Assembly (NCBI GenBank): GCA_036654455.1
Contig: JAVVRZ010000002.1
Span: forward strand, 124,001 to 188,000
Length of the DNA: 64,000 nucleotides
Source: Clostridia bacterium
GTDB taxonomy: Bacteria > Bacillota > Clostridia > Christensenellales > CAG-314
Direction of reading: 5' to 3'
The position numbers and the translations under genes are program-made. The notes below the pieces were generated by a model. That model saw nothing but the letters and a program-made list of their open reading frames with translations. It made no database searches and was not told the DNA's origin. Of the stretch, positions 7,984 through 16,312 are shown one piece after another (positions within the stretch are counted from its first letter, which is position 1; the number at the start of each line of letters is the position of its first letter).

Positions 7984-9333
7984 TTATTTGTCGTCGGCGT
8001 GCTTATCTCTAATTTTTGCCATGTGTTCTTTCTCAATAAGGGTTATTTTGCGAGCTTTTGCCCAATCGATACAGCCTTTTAGGGCGGTTGTTAGGAAAAT
8101 ACGAGGCACTTTGGTCATTGTTTCGCAAGCTTCCCTTGTAAATTGTACGGTAGGGTCAATACGATTTGCAGCGTAAAGCACAGACTCAACGTCTACGGCT
8201 TTGGCTTGAACTGTTTCGGCGTAAGGCGTCTTTTTGGTAGCAATCCAGAAGTTTTTGCTATCTCTATAACCATAGTCTACGGGAATAGGCGGGAACGAAC
8301 AAGGTTTAACTCCATCTAAAATACCCTTGTGTTGCTTTTCTTTTAATAAAATTTTGTCAATCTTTAAGATAAAGTGAGCGCCGTGAGGCGAAGTTATACC
8401 GTTGCAAGCGTGGTATGGCGGGTCGTAAACTTCTTGAACCTTATCGTCTTGCGCTCCGTCAATCTCTTTAACCCAGCTACACTCAAATACTTGGAAACTT
8501 TCTTCTACAATCTTAGGAAACTTCTCTTTGGGATTTTCCGTCGCCATTAAGCCGTCTTTCATAGTTAGGCAGAAGTCTTTCATCTTCTCTTTTGCCGAAT
8601 CTCCCGGGAAACCTAGCCTTACGCACTCACGCAAAATGCGTTTGCTTGCAGGCACAAAGTTAAGGCTTGCTTTGCCCGTCCTTAAAATGTTCTTGCAGGT
8701 GTTAGAACTGTTACGGCAGTTTAAAATCATTGCGTAATAGTCTTTTCCGGCAATATAGAAAGGAAAGCATAGCGAATAAGAACCATAGGTCGTTGAACCG
8801 TCTTCGGCAAGCGTGCCTATTAGCATTGTTGGCATTGGAAAATAACTTGATGTTTGATAAAAGTTGTCGACAATTCTCAAACTCTTCATTTCTGTTTTGT
8901 CCATTTGCAAATTCTCCTTTTTAAATTTCTTTATAATTTTATATACTATAATATCGTTATATACGCTTACCACAACTACAATAGCGGTAATTGCATAAAT
9001 TATAGGCATTTTTATATTTCTTGGAATTTCAAAGTGAAAAGGTAACCCGATAATCTTAATTAGCAAAAATGGTATGTAGGCTAAAAGCAAGACGTATTCT
9101 ATTAAATACCTACGGCTTAGGTTGACGCCAACTTTTTTAAACAGTTTTTTACTGACAATAAACAAGGCGATACCTACGTGCATTAGTAGCAAAACTAGAA
9201 TAAACAGCCACAACATCTCTTTGGGGCTGACAAATTGAAGCGCTACAATAAATCCAAAAGCGAATACTTGCGCTAGAATAAACAGTAAATACGGTACTAG
9301 CTTGTCTTTGGTTAAAGTAGAATGTGTGTTCAT
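7984..9333 (-). CDS. Membrane-anchored flavin reductase-like protein with C-terminal PCP_red-like domain
   Basis: Protein of 449 residues in three parts. Residues about 12-135 form four transmembrane helices. Residues about 160-330 match the flavin reductase-like FMN-binding split barrel (PTMLIGTLAEDGSTTYGSYS, then MILNCRNSSNTCKNI). The last 50 residues (FTREACETMTKVPRIF, then ALKGCIDWAKARKITLIE) resemble the small PCP_red domain of dark-operative protochlorophyllide reductase, which is also found in non-photosynthetic bacteria. The electron donor and acceptor are unknown. The ATG at 9333 has AAGGAG upstream, but a second strong site precedes Met144, so a soluble 306-residue form may also be made. 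The TetR gene is 90 bases upstream on the same strand and is the likely regulator. Confidence 0.75.
   Translation of the reverse strand: MNTHSTLTKDKLVPYLLFILAQVFAFGFIVALQFVSPKEMLWLFILVLLLMHVGIALFIVSKKLFKKVGVNLSRRYLIEYVLLLAYIPFLLIKIIGLPFHFEIPRNIKMPIIYAITAIVVVVSVYNDIIVYKIIKKFKKENLQMDKTEMKSLRIVDNFYQTSSYFPMPTMLIGTLAEDGSTTYGSYSLCFPFYIAGKDYYAMILNCRNSSNTCKNILRTGKASLNFVPASKRILRECVRLGFPGDSAKEKMKDFCLTMKDGLMATENPKEKFPKIVEESFQVFECSWVKEIDGAQDDKVQEVYDPPYHACNGITSPHGAHFILKIDKILLKEKQHKGILDGVKPCSFPPIPVDYGYRDSKNFWIATKKTPYAETVQAKAVDVESVLYAANRIDPTVQFTREACETMTKVPRIFLTTALKGCIDWAKARKITLIEKEHMAKIRDKHADDK
8902..8921 (-). promoter_or_regulatory. Internal ribosome binding site and start in the flavin reductase gene
   Basis: On the minus strand AAAAGGAG lies nine bases before an in-frame ATG at 8904 (Met144), exactly between the membrane part and the flavin-binding part. 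Initiation here would give a soluble flavin reductase. Confidence 0.55.
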
Positions 9334-9423
9334 ATTCTTCTCCTTAAAATTTAGTCTTATATATTATCTTATATTACTTACTTATCTTAAAATTTAATCT
9401 TATATTACTTACATTATTAGCGA

Positions 9424-9984
9424 TTATTTCTTTTCAAAAATTGCTCGTAAAATAAAATCTAAAAAAGAAAAATCTTTGTTGTCGGTTTTAAGCATATTCA
9501 TAAAATTGTCAAAGATGTAACGGCTAATACGCTCTAACCCAAACTTTTGAACAACCAAACTAGACAACAATTCCTTATCTTTGCTCAAAAACAACCCGAT
9601 TAAATCGAGCATTCTATCCATATATTTTTTTTCAACTCGCCTTGCGACAAGCTTCTCTTTGATACTAAGCGTAGCAAGCAGTTTTAACCAGTCGCTCTCG
9701 AAATTTCTTAAATGGCTATAAATGTGAAAATACAACTTCTCCATACTTAAAAAGAAATCTTGGCAGGCAAGCGATTCGATGTTATAAAAACATTCTTCCC
9801 ATTGTTGACTTATCATATCAATAATCAAGTCAACCTTAGAGTCGTAGTAGTTGTAAATTGTGCCTAGCGCAATATCACTGCGTTGAGCTAGTGCACGCAT
9901 ATTAAAGCAATCGCTTCCCTCTTTAAGAATTTCTCGTGTAGTCTTAAACAGTTGCTGTTTAACGTCGCATAAAATCTTAGGCAA
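9424..9984 (-). CDS. TetR-family transcriptional regulator
   Basis: Regulator of 186 residues. The N-terminal helix-turn-helix (about residues 25-46, with MRALAQRSDIALGTIYNYY) is typical of TetR repressors; the C-terminal two thirds is a helical ligand-binding domain with no recognisable specificity. I place the start at the TTG at 9984, seven bases after AAGGGAGGG. An upstream ATG would run through that ribosome site. The membrane flavin reductase gene follows on the same strand after 90 bases, so self-regulation with control of that gene is likely. Confidence 0.85.
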   Translation of the reverse strand: MPKILCDVKQQLFKTTREILKEGSDCFNMRALAQRSDIALGTIYNYYDSKVDLIIDMISQQWEECFYNIESLACQDFFLSMEKLYFHIYSHLRNFESDWLKLLATLSIKEKLVARRVEKKYMDRMLDLIGLFLSKDKELLSSLVVQKFGLERISRYIFDNFMNMLKTDNKDFSFLDFILRAIFEKK

Positions 9985-10061
9985 AATCAAACCCTCCCTT
10001 ATTATTATTTTAATTGTAACACTGTTCATAATAAAAGTCAACGCATAAATAAAAAATATTT

Positions 10062-10092
10062 TATAAATAAAAAACCACGCAAGTTGCGTGGT
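10062..10092 (-). terminator. Terminator downstream of typA
   Basis: Nine-base arms ACCACGCAA/TTGCGTGGT with a one-base centre. On the minus strand they are followed by TTTTTTATTTAT. It sits about 180 bases beyond the typA stop and just upstream of the TetR gene. Confidence 0.7.
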
Positions 10093-10274
10093 AAAAATTG
10101 GTTAAGTTGAGTAATGTAGACTCTATTAAATTTGGTAGGTTGGACAAATTAGCTAAGATATAAGATTACTAAGTTGAAAACTACTAAACATTGCGCAAGC
10201 ATTTGGATTTGGCAAATTAAGTAACGAATTTATCTACAATTTTTAATATATCGGCATTTTGGCTTAAAAAAATA

Positions 10275-12119
10275 TTAATTGCTATTGGCAATTTTGCCTT
10301 GACGAGCTATAAACTTTAAGCGTTGGTCGTTATTTAATATCTTCTTGCGTAAGCGTATTGTCTTAGGAGTTACTTCTATTTGTTCGTCGTCGGCGATAAA
10401 TTCAAGCGCTTCTTCTAGGCTGAGTTTTTTGGGGGTTTCTAGTCTTAACGCATCGTCGCTACACGCCGCCCTTGTATTTGTAAGATGTTTGCGTTTGCAA
10501 ACGTTGACCGCTATGTCCTCGTTTTTGGGGCAAATACCCACAATCATGCCCTCATATACTTCGGTATTTGGCGCAATAAATAGTTGACCTCTGCCTTGCG
10601 CATTAAATAGACCATAGGTTACGGCTTCGCCGGTTTCAAATGCGACTAGCGAACCGGTAAATCGACGATAAATCTCGCCTTTATAGGGTTGATATTCCAT
10701 AAATAACGTATTAAAAACGCCTTCGCCCCTTGTATCGGTTAAAAATTGGCTCTTGTAGCCAAACAAACCTCTTACGGGAACGGCAAATTCCATTCTTGTG
10801 CGAGTTTGCGACAAGCTCTCCATTTGAAGTAGTTCGCCCTTGCGTGAACCCATACTCTCAAACACTGCTCCGCTCTTGTCGGTAGGAACGTCAACAATTA
10901 ATCTATCAACTGGCTCATACTTAACATCGCCTACCATCTTATAAAGAACTTTTGGCGAACTAACGGTAAATTCATAACCGTCACGACGCATTGTTTCTAT
11001 AAGAATAGAAAGGTGCATTTCACCTCTACCGCAAACACGATAACCGTCGGTTGTATCGCTATTCTCTACCCTAAGCGAAACGTCTTTGAGCGTTTCTCTA
11101 AATAGTCTATCTCTTAAATGTCTAGTTGTGACAAATTTGCCCTCTCGACCTGCAAACGGGCTGTCATTTACCGAAAAAGTCATTTCTACCGTAGGCTGAG
11201 ATATCTTTACAAAAGGCACTGGCGTAACGTCGACGGGGTCGCACAGACTGTCGCCTATTGAAATATCTTCTAACCCTGACACGCATATAATATCGCCTGC
11301 GTTTGCCTTGTCTACCGCCTTACGAGCAAGCCCTTCTATTTGATAGAGGCTAATAATCTTGCCTGTCTTGTTGATTAATACGTTGTTATGATTGCATAGC
11401 GTTACAACTTGACCAACCTTAATCATTCCACGTTCTACCCTACCTATTCCAATCCGTCCAACGTAATCGTTGTAGTCTACGCTAGAAATAAGCATTTGTA
11501 AAGGTTTGTCTAAGTCGACTTCGGGCGGTGGAAAATGCGAAACTATCATATCAAATAAGGGAACTAAATTTTTGCCGGGATTATGATAATCTAGCGTTGC
11601 CGTACCAAATCTACCCGAACAATATATAATAGGGCTACTAAATTGTTCCTCATTTGCGTTAAGCTCTAATAAAAGATTGAGAATCTCATTCTCGACTTCG
11701 CCAAGTCTTGCGTCGGCTCGGTCTATCTTGTTGACTACTACAATAAGTTTGTGTCCTAAGTCAAGCGCTTTTTGCATTACAAAGCGTGTCTGGGGCATTG
11801 GCCCTTCCGCCGCATCTACAAGAACAAGCACTCCGCTAACCATTTTTAATACCCTTTCGACCTCTCCGCCAAAGTCGGCGTGACCGGGCGTATCAATAAT
11901 ATTAATCTTTATGCCCTTATAGAATACTGAGGTATTCTTTGCTAATATGGTAATACCACGCTCCCTTTCAAGGTCGCTACTGTCCATAACTCTATCCATA
12001 ACGGCTTGATTTTCACGAAAAACACCGTTTTGTTTAAGCATCTCGTTTACAAGGGTAGTTTTGCCGTGATCTACGTGGGCAATAATGGCTACATTTCTTA
12101 AATCATTTCTTACTGTCAA
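10275..12119 (-). CDS. typA: Translational GTPase TypA/BipA
   Basis: Ribosome-binding GTPase of 614 residues that acts in ribosome assembly and stress or low-temperature adaptation. The GTPase domain shows G1 AHVDHGKTT, the switch block RERGITI, G3 DTPGHADF and G4 VNKIDRAD. EF-G-like domains II, III and V follow, and a TypA-specific C-terminal region with FIADDEQIEVTPKTIRLRK. The length is the family norm. The start codon is TTG, eight bases after GGAG. The gene is single, with its own terminator. Confidence 0.97.
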   Translation of the reverse strand: MTVRNDLRNVAIIAHVDHGKTTLVNEMLKQNGVFRENQAVMDRVMDSSDLERERGITILAKNTSVFYKGIKINIIDTPGHADFGGEVERVLKMVSGVLVLVDAAEGPMPQTRFVMQKALDLGHKLIVVVNKIDRADARLGEVENEILNLLLELNANEEQFSSPIIYCSGRFGTATLDYHNPGKNLVPLFDMIVSHFPPPEVDLDKPLQMLISSVDYNDYVGRIGIGRVERGMIKVGQVVTLCNHNNVLINKTGKIISLYQIEGLARKAVDKANAGDIICVSGLEDISIGDSLCDPVDVTPVPFVKISQPTVEMTFSVNDSPFAGREGKFVTTRHLRDRLFRETLKDVSLRVENSDTTDGYRVCGRGEMHLSILIETMRRDGYEFTVSSPKVLYKMVGDVKYEPVDRLIVDVPTDKSGAVFESMGSRKGELLQMESLSQTRTRMEFAVPVRGLFGYKSQFLTDTRGEGVFNTLFMEYQPYKGEIYRRFTGSLVAFETGEAVTYGLFNAQGRGQLFIAPNTEVYEGMIVGICPKNEDIAVNVCKRKHLTNTRAACSDDALRLETPKKLSLEEALEFIADDEQIEVTPKTIRLRKKILNNDQRLKFIARQGKIANSN

Positions 12120-12191
12120 AGTTTTAACTCCAATATTTTAAATTGCCTTTTGTACAATTATTATAACCAAAAGCCTTTGCTTATAATAATC

Positions 12192-12228
12192 AAAAAAGCG
12201 AAAAGATATTTTTTATCTTTTCACTTTT
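12192..12228 (-). terminator. Terminator of the ABC-2 exporter operon
   Basis: On the minus strand AAAAGTGAAAAGATA pairs with TATCTTTTCGCTTTTTT, giving a long stem with a T-rich end. It lies 110 bases after the permease stop. Confidence 0.7.
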
Positions 12229-12338
12229 ATAATTTTACAGCAAATTTGTAATTTTGTCAAACACTATGCGATAAATGTACTTAAAGCTAAGAAATTGTTT
12301 ATTTAGATATTAATTCTAATTATTAGTTTTTAACTAGG

Positions 12339-13520
12339 TTATTTTGCAAACATAAACTTTTCTTGCTTAAACATATAGGCAAGTAATGCCGAAAGACCTA
12401 CGGCAAGCAAAATATTAATAACTACGGTAAACGTTACGGCAAGATAGTTTGGGGTAAACAAGAAAATGCCGTTCATAGTTTGAACGCTGTTATAAAGCGG
12501 TATTAAATATAACCACAAATTTGTTACCGCTCCGTCGCTAAACATAGTTGTAAGTCCTAGTAGCATTGAAAGAATCATAATAGGAGTAACTAGGGCGCTT
12601 GCTTGTTTAACGCTATTCGAGTAAGCCGATATTACCGAAATTAAAGCCGTAAGTAAAAGAACGGTTGAAAGAATTACCATAAATAACATTGCATAGTCGC
12701 CAAAAACATACTGGCTTGCCCCATCTCCTGCGCCGTGTATCATTTTAGGTAGCGACAAAACCGTGCCTAAAAAGCTTGAAATACCGCTAAGTAGGGCGAT
12801 TACCGACAAGCTGATTATTTTGCCTACCGCAAGGTGACTTCTCTTTAAGGGGGTAACAAGTAGCGTCGCTATTGTCCCACGCTCTTTTTCCCCTGCGATT
12901 GACTCGGGCGCAATGGCCATACAACCGCTAAACAAAAAGCTCATCATAAGCATAGGTAACAGACTTGCAAAAAATTTGCCCGTAGTGTCTTTTTTGGTAG
13001 CAAGGTCGGCGGAAGGGTTGCCTTTATTTATATCGAATTTATTAGCTAACATAGCTTCGTAACTGTTAAATATTCCGCTAAACATACTATACGCAGTATA
13101 TGACTCGGTGCGTGTTGAGTTGTAAAACATATTTATATTGGGGGCTATTGCTTGCGGATTAGTTATATCGTAATCTTTTACAAGATTGTCAAAGTCTTGC
13201 GGAAAAACTATAACTAAGTCAAGCGTTTTATTAACAAGTTTCTCTTTGGCTTGTTCAATCGTATATTCGCCTATATCTACGAATTTTATTTTTATTTTGT
13301 TAAGCGTTACAATATTAGAAACAGATTCGGGAGTGTTGCAAGAATACACTTGATAAACATAGTCTTTGCTAACTTCAAATTCTCTGTCCATCGCTCCGCC
13401 TATTAGAGAATACATTGCGAAAATCAATAATGCGGGTAAAATTAAGGTGGTAAGCACAAGTCTACGGTCGCAAAAGAAACGTGTAAATTCTTTTTTAATA
13501 ATTACCAATATATTTTTCAT
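12339..13520 (-). CDS. ABC-2 type transporter permease (NatB-like)
   Basis: Permease of 393 residues with a first transmembrane helix near residues 20-42, a large extracytoplasmic domain (about 45-215), and five to six helices in the C-terminal half, the architecture of NatB-type ABC-2 permeases. The block MAIAPESIAGEKERGTIATLLVTPLKRS is the conserved cytoplasmic coupling region (first 20 residues are the clearest). The start was set at the ATG at 13520, where it overlaps the ATPase stop as ATGA and follows AAGGAG; the longer reading has no support. The substrate is unknown; Na+ export or drug export are the usual family roles. Confidence 0.85.
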   Translation of the reverse strand: MKNILVIIKKEFTRFFCDRRLVLTTLILPALLIFAMYSLIGGAMDREFEVSKDYVYQVYSCNTPESVSNIVTLNKIKIKFVDIGEYTIEQAKEKLVNKTLDLVIVFPQDFDNLVKDYDITNPQAIAPNINMFYNSTRTESYTAYSMFSGIFNSYEAMLANKFDINKGNPSADLATKKDTTGKFFASLLPMLMMSFLFSGCMAIAPESIAGEKERGTIATLLVTPLKRSHLAVGKIISLSVIALLSGISSFLGTVLSLPKMIHGAGDGASQYVFGDYAMLFMVILSTVLLLTALISVISAYSNSVKQASALVTPIMILSMLLGLTTMFSDGAVTNLWLYLIPLYNSVQTMNGIFLFTPNYLAVTFTVVINILLAVGLSALLAYMFKQEKFMFAK

Positions 13521-14293
13521 TTTATCTCCTTGCTTTGCTTGTATAGGTCGAAAAACAAGCTCTCTAAATCTTGCTCTTTGGTAAGTTCGGCAAGCGTACC
13601 GCAACAACACATCTTACCGTCGATAATAATACCTACTTTGTCGCAAATCTTCTCAACAAGACTAAATATATGGGTAGAAAGAATTATGCTCTTGCCTAGT
13701 TGCCTTAATTCTAACAAAAAGTCGGTAACTACCTTAGCCGTAAGCACGTCAAGCCCATTAGTAGGTTCGTCAAAAATAATAAAGTCGGGGTTGTGTACTA
13801 TTGAAATAACCAGCGACACTTTTTGCCTCATGCCCGTTGAAAGCTCGCCAATACGCACTTCGGCAAACTCGTCAATGCCAAACTTAGTAAACAACTCTGT
13901 CTTTCGCTGAGCCGTTGTCTCTTTACTCATATTATGAAGTTCGGCAAAAAAGTCAAATAGATAGTTTGGAGTAAAGAAATCTTCAAGTTTGAGGTCGCTT
14001 GTTAAAAAACCAATGTTCTCTCTAACTTTCTCGGGGTTTGCAATAACGCTTACTCCGTTTATTGTAGCGTCGCCAGAATCGGCCTTAATTAATGTGGCAA
14101 GTATTCTTAGAGTAGTAGTTTTTCCCGCTCCGTTTGGACCGAGCAAACCGAAAATTTCACCTTTATTTGCGCTAAACGATATTCCGCCGACTGCGGTCTT
14201 TACTTTAACTTTTGTCTTCTCAATTTTTTGTTGCTTTGACGAAAGCTTAAAAGTCTTGACTAACTCATTAACTACAAGTACTTCTTGTTGCAT
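13517..14293 (-). CDS. ABC transporter ATP-binding protein (NatA-like)
   Basis: ATPase of 258 residues with Walker A LLGPNGAGKTTT, signature LSTGMRQK, Walker B FIIFDEPTNGLD and the H-loop STHIFS. The sequence is of the NatA/CcmA class that pairs with ABC-2 permeases. It is translated first in a two-gene operon and its stop overlaps the permease start by four bases, so the two are made in step. The start ATG follows AAGGAGAG. Confidence 0.93.
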   Translation of the reverse strand: MQQEVLVVNELVKTFKLSSKQQKIEKTKVKVKTAVGGISFSANKGEIFGLLGPNGAGKTTTLRILATLIKADSGDATINGVSVIANPEKVRENIGFLTSDLKLEDFFTPNYLFDFFAELHNMSKETTAQRKTELFTKFGIDEFAEVRIGELSTGMRQKVSLVISIVHNPDFIIFDEPTNGLDVLTAKVVTDFLLELRQLGKSIILSTHIFSLVEKICDKVGIIIDGKMCCCGTLAELTKEQDLESLFFDLYKQSKEIK

Positions 14294-14471
14294 TATTTTC
14301 TCTCCTTAACGCTCAAATATGTTTTAATTATATCATACTTTATTAAATTATTGCAATTAAAAAAACTTACTGTATTAGATTAATAATAATGCTTGACAGT
14401 TAGCCAAACAAGTGATAACTTTTTATTGATTGCGTCTATAAACCGCTAGAATAAAAAAGGGGACAATTACT

Positions 14472-16055
14472 ATGCCAAAGAAAATTACACGAAAAACGGC
14501 TAGCAAAAACTTACCGATTAATAAAGACGATTGCGAAGTCGCTAGTCAATTAAATACCAGTCCCGCTCAAACCTTGCCACCACAAATGGCTAGTCAAGCA
14601 GACCAACCGTCTAGCAACTTCGACGCTACAAATCAAGAAGAAGTTGCGACTGCTAACCAAGTCACAAATTCTACCGCTAGTCAAGAAGAAATTGCGACTG
14701 CTAACCCAGCCACAAATTCTACCGCTAGTCAAGAAGAAGTTGCGACTGCTAACCCAGCCACAAATTCTACTGCTAGTCAAGAAGAAGTTGCGACTGCTAA
14801 CCAAACTTCTCTTTATGAAGAAGCTATAACGCAAGCAAAACATAACGAAAAACCTTCAAACATAGTTATTCACCAAACAATAGTAAAAACCGATACCCCG
14901 CAAATCAACGTATACAAAAAAGTCGTAAGTCTAGAAGGGTTTATCTGTCTTGCATTAATCGCAGGCGGAGTAATCGCTTTCGGTTTGATTATGGGCTTTA
15001 CAAATTCGCTTAACACTATGTTTAATACCGCTTTTCACCTGTTGACAAACACTGTGTGGTATTTGCTCGCTTTGATTGTGCTTATGGGCGCTCTTTCGGG
15101 AATACTCAACGAATTTGGCGTAACCTCGATAGCTAACAAAGTTTTTTCTCCGCTTATGCGACCTTTATATGGTATGCCCGGCGCTACAAGCGTAGCTATA
15201 CTTACTTCTTTCCTTTCGGATAACCCCGCTATTCTCACTCTTGGAAACGACAAAAACTTTGCAAGATACTTTAAAAAATATCAGCTTGCTGCGCTTACAA
15301 ATATAGGCACAACTTTTGGTATGGGCTTAATTGTAATAGTGGCTATGTCTTCGGTTAAGGGCGAACATTTCTCGCTTGCAATCTTAATTGGGCTACTTGC
15401 GGTAGTACTAGCTAGTATTGTAACAACTCGCTTAATGTTATTTAAGACCAAACGAGTCTTTGGAAAAGACCAACCCGCAGTAGAAGAAGATACTTCGGCT
15501 ACCGTAGACTTACTTAAATATCGTGAAGTTCGTCAAGGTAGCGTAATGTCTAGGCTTTTTTCGGCTATGCTTGACGGAGGCGAAAGCGGAGTAAAAATTG
15601 GGCTAGGTATTATACCCGGCGTATTAATAATCGCTACCCTTGTGCTTATGCTTACAAATGGCTGTCCTGAGGGCGGTTATAGTGGCGCATACGGCGAAGG
15701 GATAGGCTTTATAACAAAGGTAGGGCAGTTTCTAATGCCCGTCCTAAACCCTCTCTTTGGCTTCAATTCGCCCGAAGCAATAGCTGTTCCCCTAACTTCT
15801 CTCGGCTCTGCCGGCGCTGCGGTAAGCCTTGTTCCCGAACTTGCTAAGTCGGGAATGCTTACGCCAAATAATATTGCCGTATTTACCTCTATGAGTATGT
15901 TTTGGAGCGGTTATCTCTCAACTCACGTATCTATGATGGATACCTTACATTTTAGAAATCTCGTAGGTTGGTCGATTGCTTTCCACACTATCGGCGGACT
16001 GCTTGCAGGAATACTTGCAAATTGGCTATTTAACTTAGTAGCGTTATTTTTATAA
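14472..16055 (+). CDS. Nucleoside-recognition (Gate) domain membrane protein
   Basis: Protein of 527 residues. The first 155 residues are polar, rich in Thr, Ala, Asn and Gln, with three perfect or near-perfect 16-residue repeats, and have no known fold. The remainder has about nine hydrophobic helices of the nucleoside-recognition/Gate family, with MGALSGILNEFGVTSIANKV and LTSFLSDNPAILTLG as clear landmarks; it resembles the clostridial CD0519/CD1768 group. Transport function is presumed but unproven. The polar extension is unusual and appears to be expanding by slippage. The start follows AAAAGGGGACA. Confidence 0.7.
   Translation: MPKKITRKTASKNLPINKDDCEVASQLNTSPAQTLPPQMASQADQPSSNFDATNQEEVATANQVTNSTASQEEIATANPATNSTASQEEVATANPATNSTASQEEVATANQTSLYEEAITQAKHNEKPSNIVIHQTIVKTDTPQINVYKKVVSLEGFICLALIAGGVIAFGLIMGFTNSLNTMFNTAFHLLTNTVWYLLALIVLMGALSGILNEFGVTSIANKVFSPLMRPLYGMPGATSVAILTSFLSDNPAILTLGNDKNFARYFKKYQLAALTNIGTTFGMGLIVIVAMSSVKGEHFSLAILIGLLAVVLASIVTTRLMLFKTKRVFGKDQPAVEEDTSATVDLLKYREVRQGSVMSRLFSAMLDGGESGVKIGLGIIPGVLIIATLVLMLTNGCPEGGYSGAYGEGIGFITKVGQFLMPVLNPLFGFNSPEAIAVPLTSLGSAGAAVSLVPELAKSGMLTPNNIAVFTSMSMFWSGYLSTHVSMMDTLHFRNLVGWSIAFHTIGGLLAGILANWLFNLVALFL
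14646..14804 (+). repeat. In-frame 48-bp tandem repeats
   Basis: Three units start at 14646, 14694 and 14742, each beginning GCGACTGCTAACC, plus 15 bases of a fourth. The units encode 16 residues (ATANPATNSTASQEEV) and keep the frame, in the N-terminal extension of the Gate-domain protein. Units two and three are almost identical, pointing to recent duplication. Confidence 0.9.
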
Positions 16056-16255
16056 ATTAGTAGCGTATAGACTTGTAACCGCTAGGAACAAATTTATTAA
16101 TTATTAAAGAGAATTAATTTGACCTAAACTAATAAAGGTTGTGAGGACTAATCGATTTAAATATTACAAACTAAAATAAAACTACCATTAACATAAGACA
16201 AAACTAAATTTATAAAGTAAACTATTATTTAAAAAATATATTATATTTACAATAT

Positions 16256-16287
16256 TTAAGGGAGAACAAAAAATTGTTCTCCCTTAA
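16256..16287 (-). terminator. Hairpin at the end of the ilvE-vor-CoA-transferase operon
   Basis: Perfect twelve-base arms TTAAGGGAGAAC/GTTCTCCCTTAA with an eight-base A/T loop, 26 bases after the CoA-transferase stop. The T-run is weak, so it may protect the mRNA end as much as terminate. Confidence 0.65.
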
Positions 16288-16312
16288 ACTTATCTTGATT
16301 ATTTAGTAAAAT

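Noticed and set aside
7984-9333. Chlorophyll biosynthesis enzyme because of the PCP_red-like end
   Set aside because: No other pigment genes; the small domain is also found in unrelated redox proteins of anaerobes.
13366-14309. Plus-strand open frames opposite the ABC exporter and other antisense frames in the window
   Set aside because: They are shadows of well-supported genes, lack ribosome sites, and their peptides have no recognisable motifs.
14550-14843. Antisense and plus-strand repeat-rich frames over the 48-bp repeats; possible CRISPR-like array
   Set aside because: The repeats are contiguous without unique spacers and are in frame in a clear membrane protein gene.
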